Of a stretch of 64,000 bases of DNA, positions 48,681 to 59,836 are shown piece by piece; position 1 is the first letter of the stretch, and each line of letters opens with the position of its first letter. The translations under genes were made by a program, and so were the position numbers. This stretch comes from CAJXJP01 sp964022365 (lineage in GTDB: Bacteria; Patescibacteriota; Gracilibacteria; BD1-5; UBA6164): NCBI GenBank assembly GCA_964022365.1, contig CAXHZN010000002.1, positions 1-64,000 of the forward strand, in the 5' to 3' direction. The notes beneath the pieces are model-generated. The model was not told the origin of the DNA, did not search any database, and saw only the letters and a program-made list of their open reading frames with translations.

Positions 48681-49882
48681 ATTTTTTTATTATTTTGATG
48701 AAAATAAACAGTTACTTTTGTATAAACATCTTTTTCGCTTTCGATTTTTATATCCCATTTATAAATTTTTGTAATATGTTTTATAATAGAAAGTCAGATT
48801 CAGCTTCATTTTTCAGCATAAGATTCTCTAAAATATCTATCAAATATTTTATCTAAGTTTTCTTTTTCTATTCCTACTCAATAATCTTTTATTTGTAAAT
48901 AATCTTTATCCAAATAAATATTTATTGTACTATTTGGATGAGAATATTTAATTGCATTTTTCATTAAATTTTGAAATACCAAAATAACTGGATCTATATC
49001 CATATATTTGATTATTGGTTTTTTCGGATTATATTTTTTTGTCACACTGATATTATGTTCATCCAAAAGTAAATCAAAATCTCTTAAACATTCATCGATC
49101 AATTTCACTAAATTTACTTTTTGTTTTCTATAATCACTATTAGCAAAATGAATCAACATTCCTAAAGTATCCAAAGTTGAGTTGAGTCTATAAGCTGATT
49201 GCACAGCAAAATCATTTGATTCTTCATAATTTTGTATTTCTTTGGCTAATTCTAACGAAGAAATAATTTCGGTTAATCCTGTTTTAAACTCATGATTTAT
49301 ATTCCCAGCAAATGATTCTAAATTTACAATCATTTCTCAAAGTGGTCTATAAATTTTTTTTATAACTTTTTTACAACTATAGTAAATTGCCATAAAAATA
49401 AATGGAGATACTAATAATAAAATAGCAAATACCATCCAAACTTTTTGTAAAATATCTTTATATTCAGCTGTAACAATTATATTATATACTGTTTGGTTAC
49501 TTACCATGGAAGTTTTATAAAATTTTTTACCTTCAATAATACTTACTACCTCAGGAGGAAAAATATATTCGTCAAAGTTTTCAAATTTTATTGAATCAAT
49601 AATCACAGCATTTGAAGTATAAATATATGTATCTGTAAATATTTCATCTAAAAAAGCATTAAGCATCACATCTCAAAAAGTATAATTCTTTCAGAGAGAT
49701 TCTATGGTTCATTGAATTGTTTGAGCTTTTAATTCAAGCGCTTTATTTTGATTTTCATTGGTAATATAACTACTCGTAAATTGAAAAATAACCACTCAAA
49801 CATACAAAAATATAAATATGAGCAGTGATAATAAAATACAAACTCTTTTTTTATGATTTTTTAATAATTCTAAATTTTTCAT
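48668..49882 (-). CDS. Sensor histidine kinase
   Basis: 404 aa. Two TM helices (VCILLSLLIFIFLYVGVVIF near 15-35 and VWMVFAILLLVSPFIFMAIY near 155-175) bracket a sensor domain. HisKA with the phospho-acceptor His in NINHEFKTGLTEI (about 197). HATPase: NLMKNAIKYSH (N box), KDYGVGIEKENLDKIF (G1), RESYAEKGSGIGLSIIKHI (G2). Several of these glycines are TGA. Paired with the response regulator whose gene ends 4 nt upstream. Signal unknown. Confidence 0.92.
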
Positions 49883-49886
49883 AATT

Positions 49887-50549
49887 TTATTTTATTTTAT
49901 ATCAGATTCCTCTAATAGTTTGAATAATATCTTTTCCAAGTTTTTTTCTTAAATATCCAACATGAATATCCAGAGTTCTACTTTCTTTAAATAGATCTGT
50001 TTCTCACCAAACTTTTTCGTTGAGTTGTTGTTTTGAAAGTACTTGATCTTTATGTTGTGCTAAATATAAAAGCAGATTAAATTCTAGTTTTGAAAGTTCT
50101 ATTTTAGCTCATTTTTGCTCTACTTTGAGTTCATCAACATGAATTGTGATATCATGAATGTTTAAAATATTTCATTTTAAATTGTGGTCACGACGAATGA
50201 TTGCTTCCATACGAACAATTAACTCTTTGTAATCAAATGGTTTTGTGAGGTAATCATCAGCTCAAGCTTCAAATCAAATTATTTTTTGTTCTGTAAGAGT
50301 TCTCGCTGTGAGCATTAAAATAGGAACTTTATTTCCTTTTTCTCTCACTTGTCTACAAACATCTAATCCATCTGCATTTTCATCTCACAGACCTAAATCC
50401 AAGATAATAATATCGTAGTTTCCAAGCATTATTTTTGAAACAGAACCTTCATACGTTTTATGTTCTTCCACTTGATGATCTTTTATCTCCAAATATTTTT
50501 TGATATTCCCACGAAGAATATCATTATCTTCAATTATTAAAATATTCAT
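49887..50549 (-). CDS. OmpR/PhoB-family response regulator
   Basis: 220 aa. Receiver domain with acidic pair IIEDND, phospho-acceptor Asp in IIILDLG (about 51), Thr in MLTAR, Lys in YLTKPFDYK; then a winged helix (LSKLEFNLLLYLAQHKDQVL, SRTLDIHVGYLRKKLG, IIQTIRGIGYKIK). It is upstream of the kinase in the same operon. Seven TGA-Gly. ATG without Shine-Dalgarno. Confidence 0.95.
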
Positions 50550-50609
50550 ATCTATACAATTAATAAACTATTACTCCTATCATTATGATTTATCAAAAAA
50601 AAGCAATAT

Positions 50610-50634
50610 AAAAAACCCTCGAGTGAGGGTTTTA
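50610..50634 (-). terminator. Terminator after the 50647 gene (minus strand)
   Basis: AAAACCCTC / GAGGGTTTT, short loop, T-run on the minus strand. Confidence 0.8.
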
Positions 50635-50646
50635 TGCTAAAAAAAA

Positions 50647-51354
50647 TTATAAATGCACATTTCTATTAATTTGTGTACTACCATCTTCAAAGAAACATAA
50701 TTCATGTTCTTTGTGACCAAGAGAATATACTCGAATTGAAAATCCTGGTATATCACCTTTGGTAAATTCGCGAAATGATTTTACTTTTACAAGAAAAGTT
50801 GCATTTAAATAATCATTTTTTCTCTTAAACATAGCTTTGAAGAATGTTGGTTTAGAAGTATTGTCTAACCAATTATCCTTACTTTTTTTCAAAGCTCTTG
50901 ATTTAACTAAATAATACAAATGATTTACATCATTGCTATTATCTTCATGCTCTGGTAAAAAATTTAGAAGTTCTAAATCAGAGTAATAACTCGAGTCATA
51001 TTCCATAGCTGTAAGCTGCGGAGCTGGATCACTTTGATTATCATAAACACTAAATTCATATTTTCCAGATAAAATATCATATAATATTGCTGATATTTTT
51101 CCATTTTTATCATAATTATATGAACCATGTTCTACTTCAAAAGTATCAATGGTATGGCATGTGTTTTTCATAATTTTCGTTCTGAAAAACTGAGGTCCTA
51201 CAAACCATGAAGTTTGATTTTTTCGACGTTTTTTTCTACGAACACCACTAGATAACTTCTCTAAACGACGTTTTACACTTGTTATGTAATCTACTTTATA
51301 ACTTCGATTATCAAAATCAGGTAAACTTGCTGCGACAAAAATTTTATCAGCCAT
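50647..51354 (-). CDS. ORFan with Shine-Dalgarno and basic patch
   Basis: 235 aa. No TM or signal. A basic patch near residues 30-50 (KRRLEKLSS, RRKKRRKNQTSW) could bind nucleic acid or act as an export/targeting patch. The rest is a mixed soluble fold with many Tyr/Asp (LTAMEYDSSYYSDLELLNF). AAGGAG lies 8 nt before ATG 51354. About ten Gly, none TGA; one CGA codon. No family recognised. It fits the imported-looking set. Confidence 0.6.
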   Translation of the reverse strand: MADKIFVAASLPDFDNRSYKVDYITSVKRRLEKLSSGVRRKKRRKNQTSWFVGPQFFRTKIMKNTCHTIDTFEVEHGSYNYDKNGKISAILYDILSGKYEFSVYDNQSDPAPQLTAMEYDSSYYSDLELLNFLPEHEDNSNDVNHLYYLVKSRALKKSKDNWLDNTSKPTFFKAMFKRKNDYLNATFLVKVKSFREFTKGDIPGFSIRVYSLGHKEHELCFFEDGSTQINRNVHL

Positions 51355-51548
51355 AATATTTTCTCCTTTTTTTATGACGAATTTTACAAAAATTGTAAAT
51401 GAATTATAAAAAATAATATCGTAAAGTCAATAATTAGAATTTTTATAAAAATATTATAATATATTTTATATTTTCTTCGCTTTATATATTGCACTTTTGG
51501 ATATTTTTCATATAATCTCCAAACAAAAATAACAAATAATTATCACAT

Positions 51549-52898
51549 ATGAAATTCAGTGAATTACCAATAATTTCACCATTACAAAAAGCACTTGCAA
51601 GACAAGGATTTGATACTCCAACTTTGATTCAAGAAAAAATCATTCCAGTAGCAGTTCACAATCACGATATTTTAGGAACTGCTCAAACAGGGAGCGGAAA
51701 AACTCTTGCGTTTACACTTCCAACACTCCATAAACTTTATAGTAACAGAGCTGAAAAATGAGCTCCAGATGGTTCAAAAAAAAGAATTATTAAATGATTA
51801 ATTTTAGCTCCAACTAGAGAACTTGCTGTTCAAATAGGAGAAACTTTTGCTCCATACTCAAGTGATACAAATATGAAATCAGCTGTGATTTTTGGTGGAG
51901 TAAATGATTTTCACCAAATTAAAGCTATAGAAAAATGAGTAGATATACTTATTGCTACTCCTGGAAGACTCGAAGATTTTATTTCTAGAGGATTAGTAAA
52001 ACTTTCTTATGTAGAAATGTTTGTAATGGATGAAGCTGATAGAATGTTAGAAATGGGAGCAATTGATAATATTAAAAAAATATTAAAAAGATTACCTGAT
52101 AGCAAACAAACTTTATTTTTCTCAGCAACTATGCCAAAGGAAATTAAAGAACTTTCAGATACTATTTTAAAAAATCCAAGAAGAGTTGCTGTAGCTCCAG
52201 TTGCCGCGACAACTGATACTATTACTCAACAAGTATATCACATCCATAAAAACTTCAAAAGACAATTATTACAACAAATAGTCAGAAAATCTCAATATAA
52301 AACGATTCTTGTTTTTGTAAATACAATTGACGAAAGTGAAAAAGTCTATGAATATGTAAAATCAGCGAATGTAAAATGTGCTGTTTTAAACAAGAAAAAA
52401 TCTCAAACAGGGAGACAAAAAGCACTCAACGATTTAAAATCTGGAGAAATAAAAGTATTAGTTGCAACTGATTTAGCTTCAAGAGGTTTAGATATAAATG
52501 ATTTATCTTGTGTGGTAAATTACGAAATTCCAAATGATGCTGAAAGTTATGTTCATCGTATTGGGAGAACAGCAAGAGCAGGGAAGGATGGTTTAGCTAT
52601 AGCTATGTGTACACCAAATGAAAAACCAAAATTTCAAAATATTGAAAAACTCATCGATCAAAAAATAACAGTGATTGATGATGAATCTTATAAAAATATT
52701 GTTGTTGCATCTGGAAAAAGTGAAAAAATTAAAAAAATAGATGCAAAAAATAAACCAAGAATTCAAAATGGAAGAAAACAATATGGAAAAAGTGGAATGA
52801 CAAATTCTTCTTCATCGAAATCTTCTAAATCAAAAAAATCTACACCTAAAAAAGCCCCAACTCAATTTGCAAAAAGATCACATAAAAAAAGAAAATAA
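51549..52898 (+). CDS. DEAD-box RNA helicase, RhlE-like
   Basis: 449 aa. Q motif GFDTPTLIQEKIIP, Walker A GTAQTGSGKTLAFT, Ia LAPTRELAVQ, Ib ATPGRLEDF, DEAD in FVMDEADRML, SAT in LFFSATMPKE, V LVATDLASRGLDI, VI HRIGRTARAGK. A basic, Ser/Lys-rich C-terminal tail (residues 380-449) binds RNA. Role: RNA unwinding in ribosome assembly or decay. Three TGA-Gly only. ATG without Shine-Dalgarno. Confidence 0.95.
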
Positions 52899-52933
52899 AA
52901 AATATTATTTTATAAATAATTCATTTTTTACAG

Positions 52934-52975
52934 CTAAATTTTATAGAAATAATTTTATAAAATTTAGTTTTTTTA
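52934..52975 (+). terminator. Terminator after the DEAD-box gene
   Basis: CTAAATTTTATA / TATAAAATTTAG, then T7. Confidence 0.75.
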
Positions 52976-53026
52976 TTTTTACATTTATATAAAAAAATCT
53001 CGTGAAAAAATAGATAGAATAAAATG

Positions 53027-53054
53027 TTTATTTTTTAGAAATTTTCAATATAAT
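53027..53054 (+). promoter_or_regulatory. Candidate promoter of the ABC-F gene
   Basis: TATAAT at 53049-53054 followed by GCAGCAAATTTAA. With the 16-nt spacing used elsewhere, the -35 would be TTTATT (weak). Confidence 0.4.
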
Positions 53055-53086
53055 GCAGCAAATTTAACCTATAATTATGAATAAAA

Positions 53087-54544
53087 ATGAGTTCTAATAA
53101 TCAAACGGTTATCAGTTTTAAAAATGTTGATTTCCATTATGACTTAAAAAGACCTATTTTAGAAGAAGTAAATTTCAATGTAAGAAATGGCCAAAAAATC
53201 ACAATTATGTGACAAAATGGTGCAGGGAAATCTACTATTTTTAAACTTATAAACGGGACTTTAAAACAAAATCTTGGTGTTATAAATGTTGATGCAAATT
53301 TAAAAATCGCTACTTCTTATCAAGTAGTAAAACCAGAAGATAAAGAATTAAGTGTACAAGATTTTTTCAGAAAATATTCTGGAGATACTGAGTCATTTAA
53401 TATTGATAAACAAATTGCTGAAGTATTAAAAGCCGTTGACTTAAAAGCACCTTTAGAAAAACAAATAAAAGCTTTTTCTGGTGGGCAACAAGCGAGATTA
53501 TTACTTGCTGGAGCATTAATCCAAAATCCTGATATTTTATTATTAGACGAACCAACAAATAATCTTGATTCAGCTGGTATTTGGCATTTAACAGATTTCC
53601 TACAAAACTATCCAAGTACGGTTTTAGTTATTTCCCATGATGCAGAATTTTTAAATAGTTTTACTCAAGGTGTATTATATCTTGATGTAAATACAAAAAA
53701 AGTTGAACAATTCGTAGGGGATTACCACGATGTAGTGGAAAAAATCAAAAGAAATATGGAAAAAGAAAATATGGCAAATGCTCGTTTAGCAAAAGAAGCT
53801 CAAGCGAAAAAAGACCAAGCAAATGTCTTTGCACATAAATGAGGGAAACTCAGACAAGTTGCAAAAAAAATGAGAGAAGCAGCTGAAGAATTAGAAGATG
53901 AAATGGTTGATACAAGAAAAGAAGATAAAACTATCAAACCTTTTACAATTCCAATGCAAGAAAATATTGGTGGTGTTTTACTCGATCTTCACTCAGTTCA
54001 TATTATCAAAAATGACGAGGTAACAGAAAAAGATATAGATGTTCAACTGAGAAAAAATGATCATTTATTACTTGCTGGTCCAAACGGGATTGGTAAATCA
54101 ACTCTTTTAGAAAAAATTGTAAATGGTGATGAAACTGGTTGTACACTAACGCAAGGTGTAAAAATCGGGTACTATAGACAAGATTTCTCAAACCTTGATT
54201 TTGACCAAACGGTATATGATTGTTTAAGATCTGCTGCAAATGAAGACCTGACAGAACAAGATATGAGATCAAAAGCTGCAGGATTTCTTATAAATGGAGA
54301 AATCATGAAAGCTAGAGTTGGAGACTTATCTGAAGGGCAAAAAGGACTCGTTGCATTTTGTAGACTTGTGTTTTTAAAACCTGGGATTTTAATCTTAGAT
54401 GAACCAACAAATCATATTAACTTTAGACATATTCCTGTTATTGCAGAAGCACTCGATGCTTTTGAATGAGGAATGATTTTAGTTTCCCATGTAAATGAAT
54501 TTGTATGGCAAATAAGAATCGATCAATATTTAGACCTCGACTAA
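53087..54544 (+). CDS. ABC-F family ATPase
   Basis: 485 aa, no TM. Two ABC domains: Walker A GQNGAGKSTIF (about 43) and GPNGIGKSTLL (about 332); signatures FSGGQQARLLLAGAL and LSEGQKGLVAFCRLV; Walker B ILLLDEPTNNLD and ILILDEPTNHIN. The charged linker between them (residues 215-300) is the ABC-F P-site tRNA-interaction motif. ABC-F proteins act on the ribosome (EttA/Uup/antibiotic-protection type). The second domain has INFRH in place of LD. Few TGA-Gly. A second possible ATG at 53078 is out of frame. Confidence 0.92.
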
Positions 54545-54560
54545 AAAGAAAATAAAATTA

Positions 54561-54606
54561 AATACCCCATTTTTTTTACTTATGAAAAAAATGGGGTATT
54601 ATTTTG
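54561..54606 (+). terminator. Terminator after the ABC-F gene
   Basis: AATACCCCATTTTTTT / AAAAAAATGGGGTATT with ACTTATG loop and T-rich 3' side. Confidence 0.85.
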
Positions 54607-54633
54607 TAAATTTTTATATTCTCTTTTTCGCGT

Positions 54634-56163
54634 ATGAAAAAATATTCTACAATTTTATCTGATTTAGAATTTCAACTATTTATAGAAGAAATTAATAAAA
54701 ATATATTTAATGGTGAACTAACAGAAATAATTGAAGTAACCTACGCATACAAAAAAATCTGAGAAAATCAATTTTTTAATACTACGTTATTTACAGCATT
54801 TTGATGAGAAAAATATCATAAAAATATAGATTTTGATTTACTCTATCATAAAATTTATACTAAACTATCTCATAAAATAGAACAAATTGATTTTTTTTCT
54901 CAAAAAATCAATAATGTCTATACTCAAGACAAACAAGATAAAATACGTGTGAAATTTTTAGAAAAACAATTTTCTTATGTAAAAAATACTCTTTTAATCG
55001 CTCAATATTGATTAGCTTTTGAAATACAAAAAGCAGGTGGAAAATATAAAATTTCTTCCTCTCAAGTGAAAAAAAATATACAAAATATTAAAAAACTAGA
55101 AAAGAAAAATTTCGGATGAGAAATCCATTCAAAACCTGATGAAGTGATCAAATGTTTTGAATTTTTACAAAAAAAGTCCTATAAAAAATCTTTAAAAAAT
55201 TCTCCTGATTTTGAATATTTTTTAGAAAAAATAAAAAATATTTTACCAGAAAATTATTCTGCTGGAGAAAAAAAATTTACGAGAAAAAAAATATTTCCCT
55301 GAATTTTTCAAACTCAAATACAAAGAGAAGATTATTGTGAAATATTTGATCTAATTTTTGAAATTTATGGATTGCCACAAAGAACAAAGATTACTAATGT
55401 TTGAAGTATTTATGATGGAGAAAAATTTTTAGAAATTCCAAATAAAAAATCATATGAAACCAAAACTTTAAAATCTGTTCTCAAATTATCTCTGCACGAA
55501 ATCATGGCTCACTGTGTAAATTTAGAAAATACAAAACGTAGACTGGGAGAATTTCGCTGAGCACATAATCTAGAAAAAGAAGAATGACTTGCCGTGTTGC
55601 TCGAAAAAGTTTTCGAAGGAATACATATTTCAAATATTTGAATTATAGCGAGCCTACCAACTCTTTTAATGTGAGAAATCTGTGAAACACAAGAATTTAA
55701 ACAGTTTTTACAACTCAATTATAGCGAACCAAATAAAGCATTTCTGCGCTTTAAAAGAAACTATTCCTCTGATTTTTCAGGAGTTCAACACAAAGATACC
55801 TCATATTCGCGTGGGATTTTAAAAACAGTACAATATATTCAAGAAAAGAAAAATTTTCAAGATTTATTTTTATGAAAAGTATCATTTGATGAAATAAAAT
55901 TTCTGAAAAAAATAGATATTTTAGATGAAAATAAACCAATGATTCAACCATTATTTATTGCTGAATTTATTTATTTTTATGTAAAAAATATTTCTGAAGA
56001 AACTTCACTCGAAAAATTTTTTGTATATATGGAAGAAAAATATTTTTTTATGGATACAAAATATTTAAAAAAATATTATCAAAAAAAATCTACCAAAAAA
56101 AATATTTATAAAATTTCTCATATTTTACAAAAATATATTCCTGATTTAGATATACAATATTAA
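54634..56163 (+). CDS. DUF1704/MATCAP-like zinc metallopeptidase (paralogue 2)
   Basis: 509 aa. Zinc motif in LSLHEIMAHCVNLENTKR (HExxxH, about residue 290), followed by LGEFRGAHNLEKEEGLAVLL and VQHKDTSYSRGILKTVQYI, the same blocks as in the 27582 protein (HEIETH, KKDEGAAILME, VQHKDTTYTRGLLQAV). It has its own N-terminal helical part (about residues 1-230). Predicted to be a carboxypeptidase-like metalloprotease. No ATP-grasp gene adjacent here; neighbours are ABC-F and a MATE pump. Many TGA-Gly (EFRGAHN and KEEGLAV among them). ATG start. Confidence 0.8.
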
Positions 56164-56228
56164 AAAGAGCTATTGCAAAATCTAAAAAAGAAGTTATATT
56201 TTGAACCTTAAAAATTTTCAATAAAAAT

Positions 56229-57590
56229 ATGAGTGAACACGATGTTCAAAATTTAACAAAATGAAATATTATTTCTCAAATCTGGTCAATTGCTTGGCCG
56301 ATGATGCTGACAATCTTTTTTTATACGATGTATAATATTGTCGATACTTTTTGGGTAAGTAAAATTTCGGATGAAGCAATTGCTGCTGTGAGTATTTCTC
56401 AAATCGCGCAGATGATTATGATGTCGCTGAGTATGTGAGTTTCAATTGGTTCGAGTGTGCTTATGTCGATGCATATTTGAGCGAAAATGAAATCTGAAGC
56501 TGCTAGAGTGATGGCTCAATCGTTTGTATTGGCATGATTATTTGGGATTTTCTTTACGATAATTTCTCTGGTGTTTAGAGAATGGATACTTGTTTCTTCA
56601 GGAGCTGTTTGAGCTATTTATAATCCAGCTTTAGAATATTTTACGATTGTTTCTGCTGGGGGATTATTATTATTTTTTCTCATAAACATCATGATGATGT
56701 TTAATTCTGAGGGAGATACATTTACAGCTACAAAACTTTTTGCGATTTCTATGGTGGTGAACGTTGTTATGGATCCGATTTTAATATTTGGGAAATTTGG
56801 TTTTCCAGAATTAGGAATTGCCTGAGCTGCATACGCAACTTTGATTTCTCAAGCAATTTTTATTTGTATTGCGATGAAAGTATTATCTTCGAAAAAAAGA
56901 AAAATATTTTTTGAATTCAAAAATTTATCGCTCAAAAAACAGTCCGTCAAAAAAGTATTTGATATCTGAATTCCCGCAGCATTTACTCAAGTTATTAATC
57001 CTGTGTGATTGGCAATTTTAATTTATATTGTTTCTGCAAAATTTTTAGAACCTGGAGCAACTGCGTTTTCTCTTGCATTTCGTTTAGAATTTTTTGCCTA
57101 TTTACCAGCGATTGGTTTTTGAATGGCTGCGATGTCACTGATCTGACAAAATATGTGAGCTTGAAATTTTGCAAGAGCACAAGAAGTATTTAAAAAAGCG
57201 ATTCTGCTTTCATTTTTTTCTGCTTTAGGGTTAGGAATTATTTTAATTATTTTTTGAAAATATTTTATTTATATTTTCACAAAAGACCCTACAGTAGTAA
57301 ATTATACACTTTCATATGTTTGGATTGTAGCGCTTACTTATTGAGCGATGGCTATTTCAATGGTTGTGGCAAATAGTTTCCAAGCCACTGGAAAATCTTG
57401 GCCAGGATTTTGGATTATGATTATTAAATTTTTTATTGTCGCTATTCCTGGGAGTTATATTGCTGTACATTATTATAATTTTCCTATAGAATCAGTTTGG
57501 ATAAGTTTGGCAATCAGTAATATTATTGTTGCAATTATTTGATATATTTGGAATCAGAAAAATTTTAAAAAATTAGAAAAAACCTCATAA
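56229..57590 (+). CDS. MATE-family efflux transporter
   Basis: 453 aa, 12 TM helices in two MatE halves. Start region LTKGNIISQIWSIAWPMMLT, followed by YTMYNIVDTFWVSKI; second half begins GIPAAFTQVINPVGLAILIY. Sodium- or proton-coupled multidrug or polysaccharide/metabolite exporter. 24 or so TGA-Gly. Follows the DUF1704 gene by 65 nt. Own terminator at the stop. Confidence 0.92.
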
Positions 57591-57607
57591 TTTATGAGGT
57601 TTTTTCT
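57578..57607 (+). terminator. Terminator overlapping the MATE gene stop
   Basis: AAAAAACCTCATAA / TTATGAGGTTTTTT with T-run. Confidence 0.85.
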
Positions 57608-57667
57608 TTGCAAAAATCTTACAAAGTAAATGTATACTGTATATAATAATTATTTATCATCAAAAAT

Positions 57668-58090
57668 ATGTACCCTGGAATTATAGTTTGAGTGACTGTA
57701 TTACTCACCGGTTGAATATTTCTGCTTTCAAGTGATACTATTGAAAATACACCGAGTGATTCACAATTTCATATTCAAACGCAATTAGAATCAAATAATA
57801 AAAATCTCCCTATAAATACCTATAATAATAGGAAATATGGAGATTCGCAAACAGATCAATTTATGAAGATAATTGATGGATACGATTTAGAAGCAAATGC
57901 TCATTTACAATCAAATCAAAAATATACAACTTCTTGAACTATTTTGGAAAATTCAAAATATGAAAATCAAACATACTCAGATAGCAAAAACAGTAGCTAT
58001 TCTGAAGCTGGAATAGATTTTTGATTATATCGTGTTGACATTCAAGAGGAAAATATGATTGAATGATCTGAGTTGATTGACGATTTATAA
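57668..58090 (+). CDS. Small membrane-anchored hydrophilic protein, unknown
   Basis: 140 aa. One N-terminal TM (IIVGVTVLLTGGIFLLSS), then a Ser/Asn/Gln/Asp-rich, probably disordered extracytoplasmic part. Five TGA-Gly. No family recognised. Confidence 0.6.
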
Positions 58091-58114
58091 ATAAAAATTG
58101 TCACAAAAAACTTT

Positions 58115-58147
58115 TTTATACGTTTTATACATCGTATAAAGTTATTT
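58115..58147 (+). terminator. Possible weak terminator
   Basis: TTTATACG / CGTATAAA with a 10-nt loop; the following T-tract is broken. A TATAC direct rep in the loop. Confidence 0.4.
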
Positions 58148-58201
58148 TACATTTATGGTAAAAAAATTATTATATATATATTATTTTCTTATTTTTATAT
58201 T

Positions 58202-58762
58202 ATGAAAAAATTAGCTGGTCTTATTTTAATGAGTATTATTATGTGATTTTATAGTGTTTCTACAACTTTTGCCTGTAGTTGTATGATGCCTGAAAACCCA
58301 ACAGCAGAATTAGAAAAAGCTGATAGCGTATTTCAATGAACCGTTACAAATATTTCTACTCAAAATCCAGATGCAGAGTTTGGAAAACAAAATCTAGTAG
58401 AATTTGATATCGCAGGGTATTGGAAATGAAATGTTAATAATTCTACTATTACAACGCAAGATTCATCTGCAGCATGTGGATATAATTTTGAAGAAGGAAA
58501 AGATTATATCGTATATTCTTGGTTTGATAGTGATAATGATCAACATTATGTAAACTTGTGTTCTAGAACAACTACTCTTGAAAATGCAAGTGATGATATA
58601 GCTGAATTATGAGACTATACTCCTGAAGTTCAAGATGATGTAATTGACGATATTATTCCTGAAAATAACGAAAAAAATAATATGATTTTTATCATTTTAG
58701 CACTTTTAGTAGTTTTTGGAATGGTGTTTGTATGATTTCAAAAAGCAAATCAAAAAAAATAA
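58202..58762 (+). CDS. TIMP/NTR-like exported membrane protein
   Basis: 186 aa. After the signal peptide (KLAGLILMSIIMGFYSVSTT...A) the mature chain begins with CSCMMPENPTAELEKADSVF, the CxC N terminus of NTR/TIMP-like domains. VFQGTVTNIS, a W-K-G strand (AGYWKGN), CGYNFEEGKDYIVYS and VNLCSRT complete the pattern with paired Cys. An acidic linker and a C-terminal TM helix (NNMIFIILALLVVFGMVFVG) anchor it. The eukaryotic relatives inhibit metalloproteases; the role in bacteria is unknown. Five TGA-Gly. Confidence 0.78.
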
Positions 58763-58782
58763 TTATTCATTAAAAAATCCCC

Positions 58783-59814
58783 ATGAACAATAATAAATAT
58801 ATTTTAATTCCACTTTGGATTATAGTAGTGTGTCTGATATTTTTTATATTATATATTTGAAAAAGTATTTTATCTCTTGTATTTTTGACACTGATTTTAT
58901 TAATATTATTTTCTTGAATATTTCGTTTTTTCTTTAAATATTCTAAAAATACTATTATTTCATTTATTATTACCATCGGGATTTTTGTATGATTTTTTGC
59001 TGGAGTGAGTTATATTATTTCTGTAGAATTAGAGTCTTTTTCACAAAATACAGATAAAATCACTCAATGATTTGAAAAAGTAACCCAACTGGTTTGACCG
59101 TATGTATGAAATATTCAAGAAATAAGTTTTCAAGAAATTTCACAACAAATCGATATTAAAAAAACAGGAACATTTATTCTCAATATTGTCACATGATTTT
59201 TCGGAGGATTGATGACTGTTTGAATTTTAGCAATATTTTTATTTTTAGAGAGAAAATTATTTCTTAAAAAAATGAGAAAAATCTTAGATAATTCTGGGAG
59301 AAAAAAATTTCGTGTTATTTCACAAAAAATTTACGAAGATATAAATATGTTTATTTTATCTAAGTTCTTCATTGCATTTCTCAATGCTTCGATGAGTTAT
59401 ATCGTGATGTTATTATTCTGAGTAGAATATGCATTATTATTTGCATTATTGGTATTTTTCCTTGATTTTATCCCAACGGTTTGATGAATTGTTGCAATGG
59501 CTTTACCATTTTTATATTCATTTGTTCAATTTGATGGAGCCTATACTTCGGTATTTTTACTCGTTTGTTTATTGATTCCACAAATGATTTCATGAAACTT
59601 TTTAGAACCAAAAATAATGGGAAAAAGATTAAATTTATCTTCAACGATAATTATTTTATCACTCTTGTTTTGGTCGAGTTTATGGGGAATAATTGGAGCA
59701 TTTTTGTCGGTTCCAATCATGGCTGTAATCACCATTATTTTATGAAAATTTGAACCAACCAAACCATTTGCCATTTTATTTTCCAAAGATGGAGAAATAG
59801 AACAAAAAAAATAA
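58783..59814 (+). CDS. AI-2E family permease
   Basis: 343 aa. N-terminal helices, a central extracytoplasmic amphipathic segment (residues 90-135), then the family core LFLERKLFLKKMRKIL, FLDFIPTVGGIVAMALPFLY, MISGNFLEPKIMGKRLNLSS and SSLWGIIGAFLSVPIMAV. The family includes TqsA and Na+/H+ exchangers; substrate unknown. 15 or so TGA-Gly (FIPTVGGIV is TGA TGA). 20 nt downstream of the TIMP-like gene, so probably co-transcribed. Confidence 0.88.
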
Positions 59815-59836
59815 TCCCTGAGGGATTATTTTTTTT
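59806..59836. terminator. Terminator between convergent genes
   Basis: AAAAAATAATCCC / GGGATTATTTTTT; overlaps both stop codons. Confidence 0.85.
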
